A DNA stretch of 64,000 nucleotides from Herbaspirillum sp. ST 5-3. Its GTDB lineage: Bacteria; Pseudomonadota; Gammaproteobacteria; Burkholderiales; Burkholderiaceae_D. The stretch is from positions 174,817 through 238,816 of the forward strand of contig NZ_STGI01000009.1 of the NCBI RefSeq assembly GCF_004804275.1, given 5' to 3'. Position numbers and translations under genes: made by a program. The notes below the pieces were generated by a model. It worked only from the letters and a program-made list of their open reading frames with translations, was not told the origin of the DNA and did not search any database. This document shows positions 63,895-64,000 of this stretch, piece by piece; positions within the stretch are counted from its first letter, which is position 1, and the number at the start of each line of letters is the position of its first letter.

Positions 63895-64000
63895 ATGAAA
63901 AGCAAAGTGCAATTCCAATGGGACGACCCGCTGCTGCTGGACCAGCAACTGACGAATGAAGAGCGCATGGTGCGCGACGCGGCGAATGCCTACTGCCAGG
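63895..64000 (+). CDS. Glutaryl-CoA dehydrogenase-like acyl-CoA dehydrogenase (5' part only)
   Basis: About 35 residues from ATG 63895 (GGAG upstream) before the window ends. The N terminus (FQWDDPLLLDQQLTNEERMV, then RDAANAYCQ) is characteristic of GcdH, the FAD enzyme that oxidises and decarboxylates glutaryl-CoA to crotonyl-CoA. Third gene of the plus-strand unit, 14 bp after the thiolase. Its presence suggests a glutaryl/pimelyl/dicarboxyl-CoA intermediate. Confidence 0.8.
   Translation, partial: MKSKVQFQWDDPLLLDQQLTNEERMVRDAANAYCQ

Overview
This window is GC-rich, gene-dense chromosome of a Gram-negative bacterium, most likely a betaproteobacterium of the Burkholderiales (Oxalobacteraceae-like: Herbaspirillum, Noviherbaspirillum or Collimonas type). 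The reasons are the PHB genes phaA, phaB and a phasin, the short malic enzyme, ExeA/GspB-type secretion genes, the style of the Liv/CoA-thioester catabolic cluster, and codon use. No rRNA, tRNA, CRISPR array, insertion sequence or replication origin was seen. The genus assignment is inference.

Layout. 1-930 is a truncated AraC-type regulator. 1023-11687 is the most unusual part. A minus-strand operon encodes a periplasmic C39-family cysteine peptidase, a beta-barrel protein with a predicted N-terminal coiled coil (FapF-like), a FadL-type barrel and a DUF2059 protein. Beside it lie a very large MalT-like LuxR regulator whose Walker A lysine is replaced by threonine, a long structured leader, and four plus-strand genes for small exported proteins. 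Three of these carry the same motif just after the signal peptide (P-[LM]-x-D-x-x-L-S-x-V-[ST]-G-x-D-G) and the fourth has a decayed version. I read this as a candidate surface-fibre or surface-protein export locus related to Fap/Fil-type systems.

11710-29646 is mixed housekeeping and accessory material: folE, an ECF sigma factor, lipoproteins, a phospholipid-type methyltransferase, a diguanylate cyclase, malic enzyme behind a 540-bp structured region, an MFS carrier, a two-CHRD lipoprotein, gspA/exeA with gspB, a MarR gene with matching operators at its own promoter and at a cupin gene, a PaaI thioesterase and AlkB. 30012-34514 has visibly lower GC and holds two tandem paralogous leucine-rich-repeat proteins without signal peptides, type III effector-like, preceded by a degenerate hrp-box-like sequence.

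34753-51496 contains a GH114 lipoprotein, SirB2, a cNMP-GGDEF protein, trhP, ypfJ, a YbcJ-like protein, an exonuclease/GIY-YIG fusion, a divergent HxlR/carboxymuconolactone-decarboxylase pair, a phasin with a CTGC-N3-GCAG site, a TehA/SLAC1 channel, a bufferin operon (DUF2282 precursor, fused DUF692-DUF2063 maturase, DoxX), a DsbA-like protein, and phaB/phaA. A chemotaxis receptor lies at 51818-53470.

53699-64000 is one catabolic module transcribed outward from a shared promoter region at 60751-61132 that carries repeated TGCAGAA elements. To the left run an acyl-CoA ligase, livKHMGF and an IclR regulator. To the right run a PaaH-type hydroxyacyl-CoA dehydrogenase, a PaaJ/PcaF-type thiolase and the start of a glutaryl-CoA-dehydrogenase-like gene. 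Together they suggest uptake, CoA activation and beta-oxidation of an organic acid, plausibly a dicarboxylate or an aromatic-derived acid. The substrate is not readable from the sequence.
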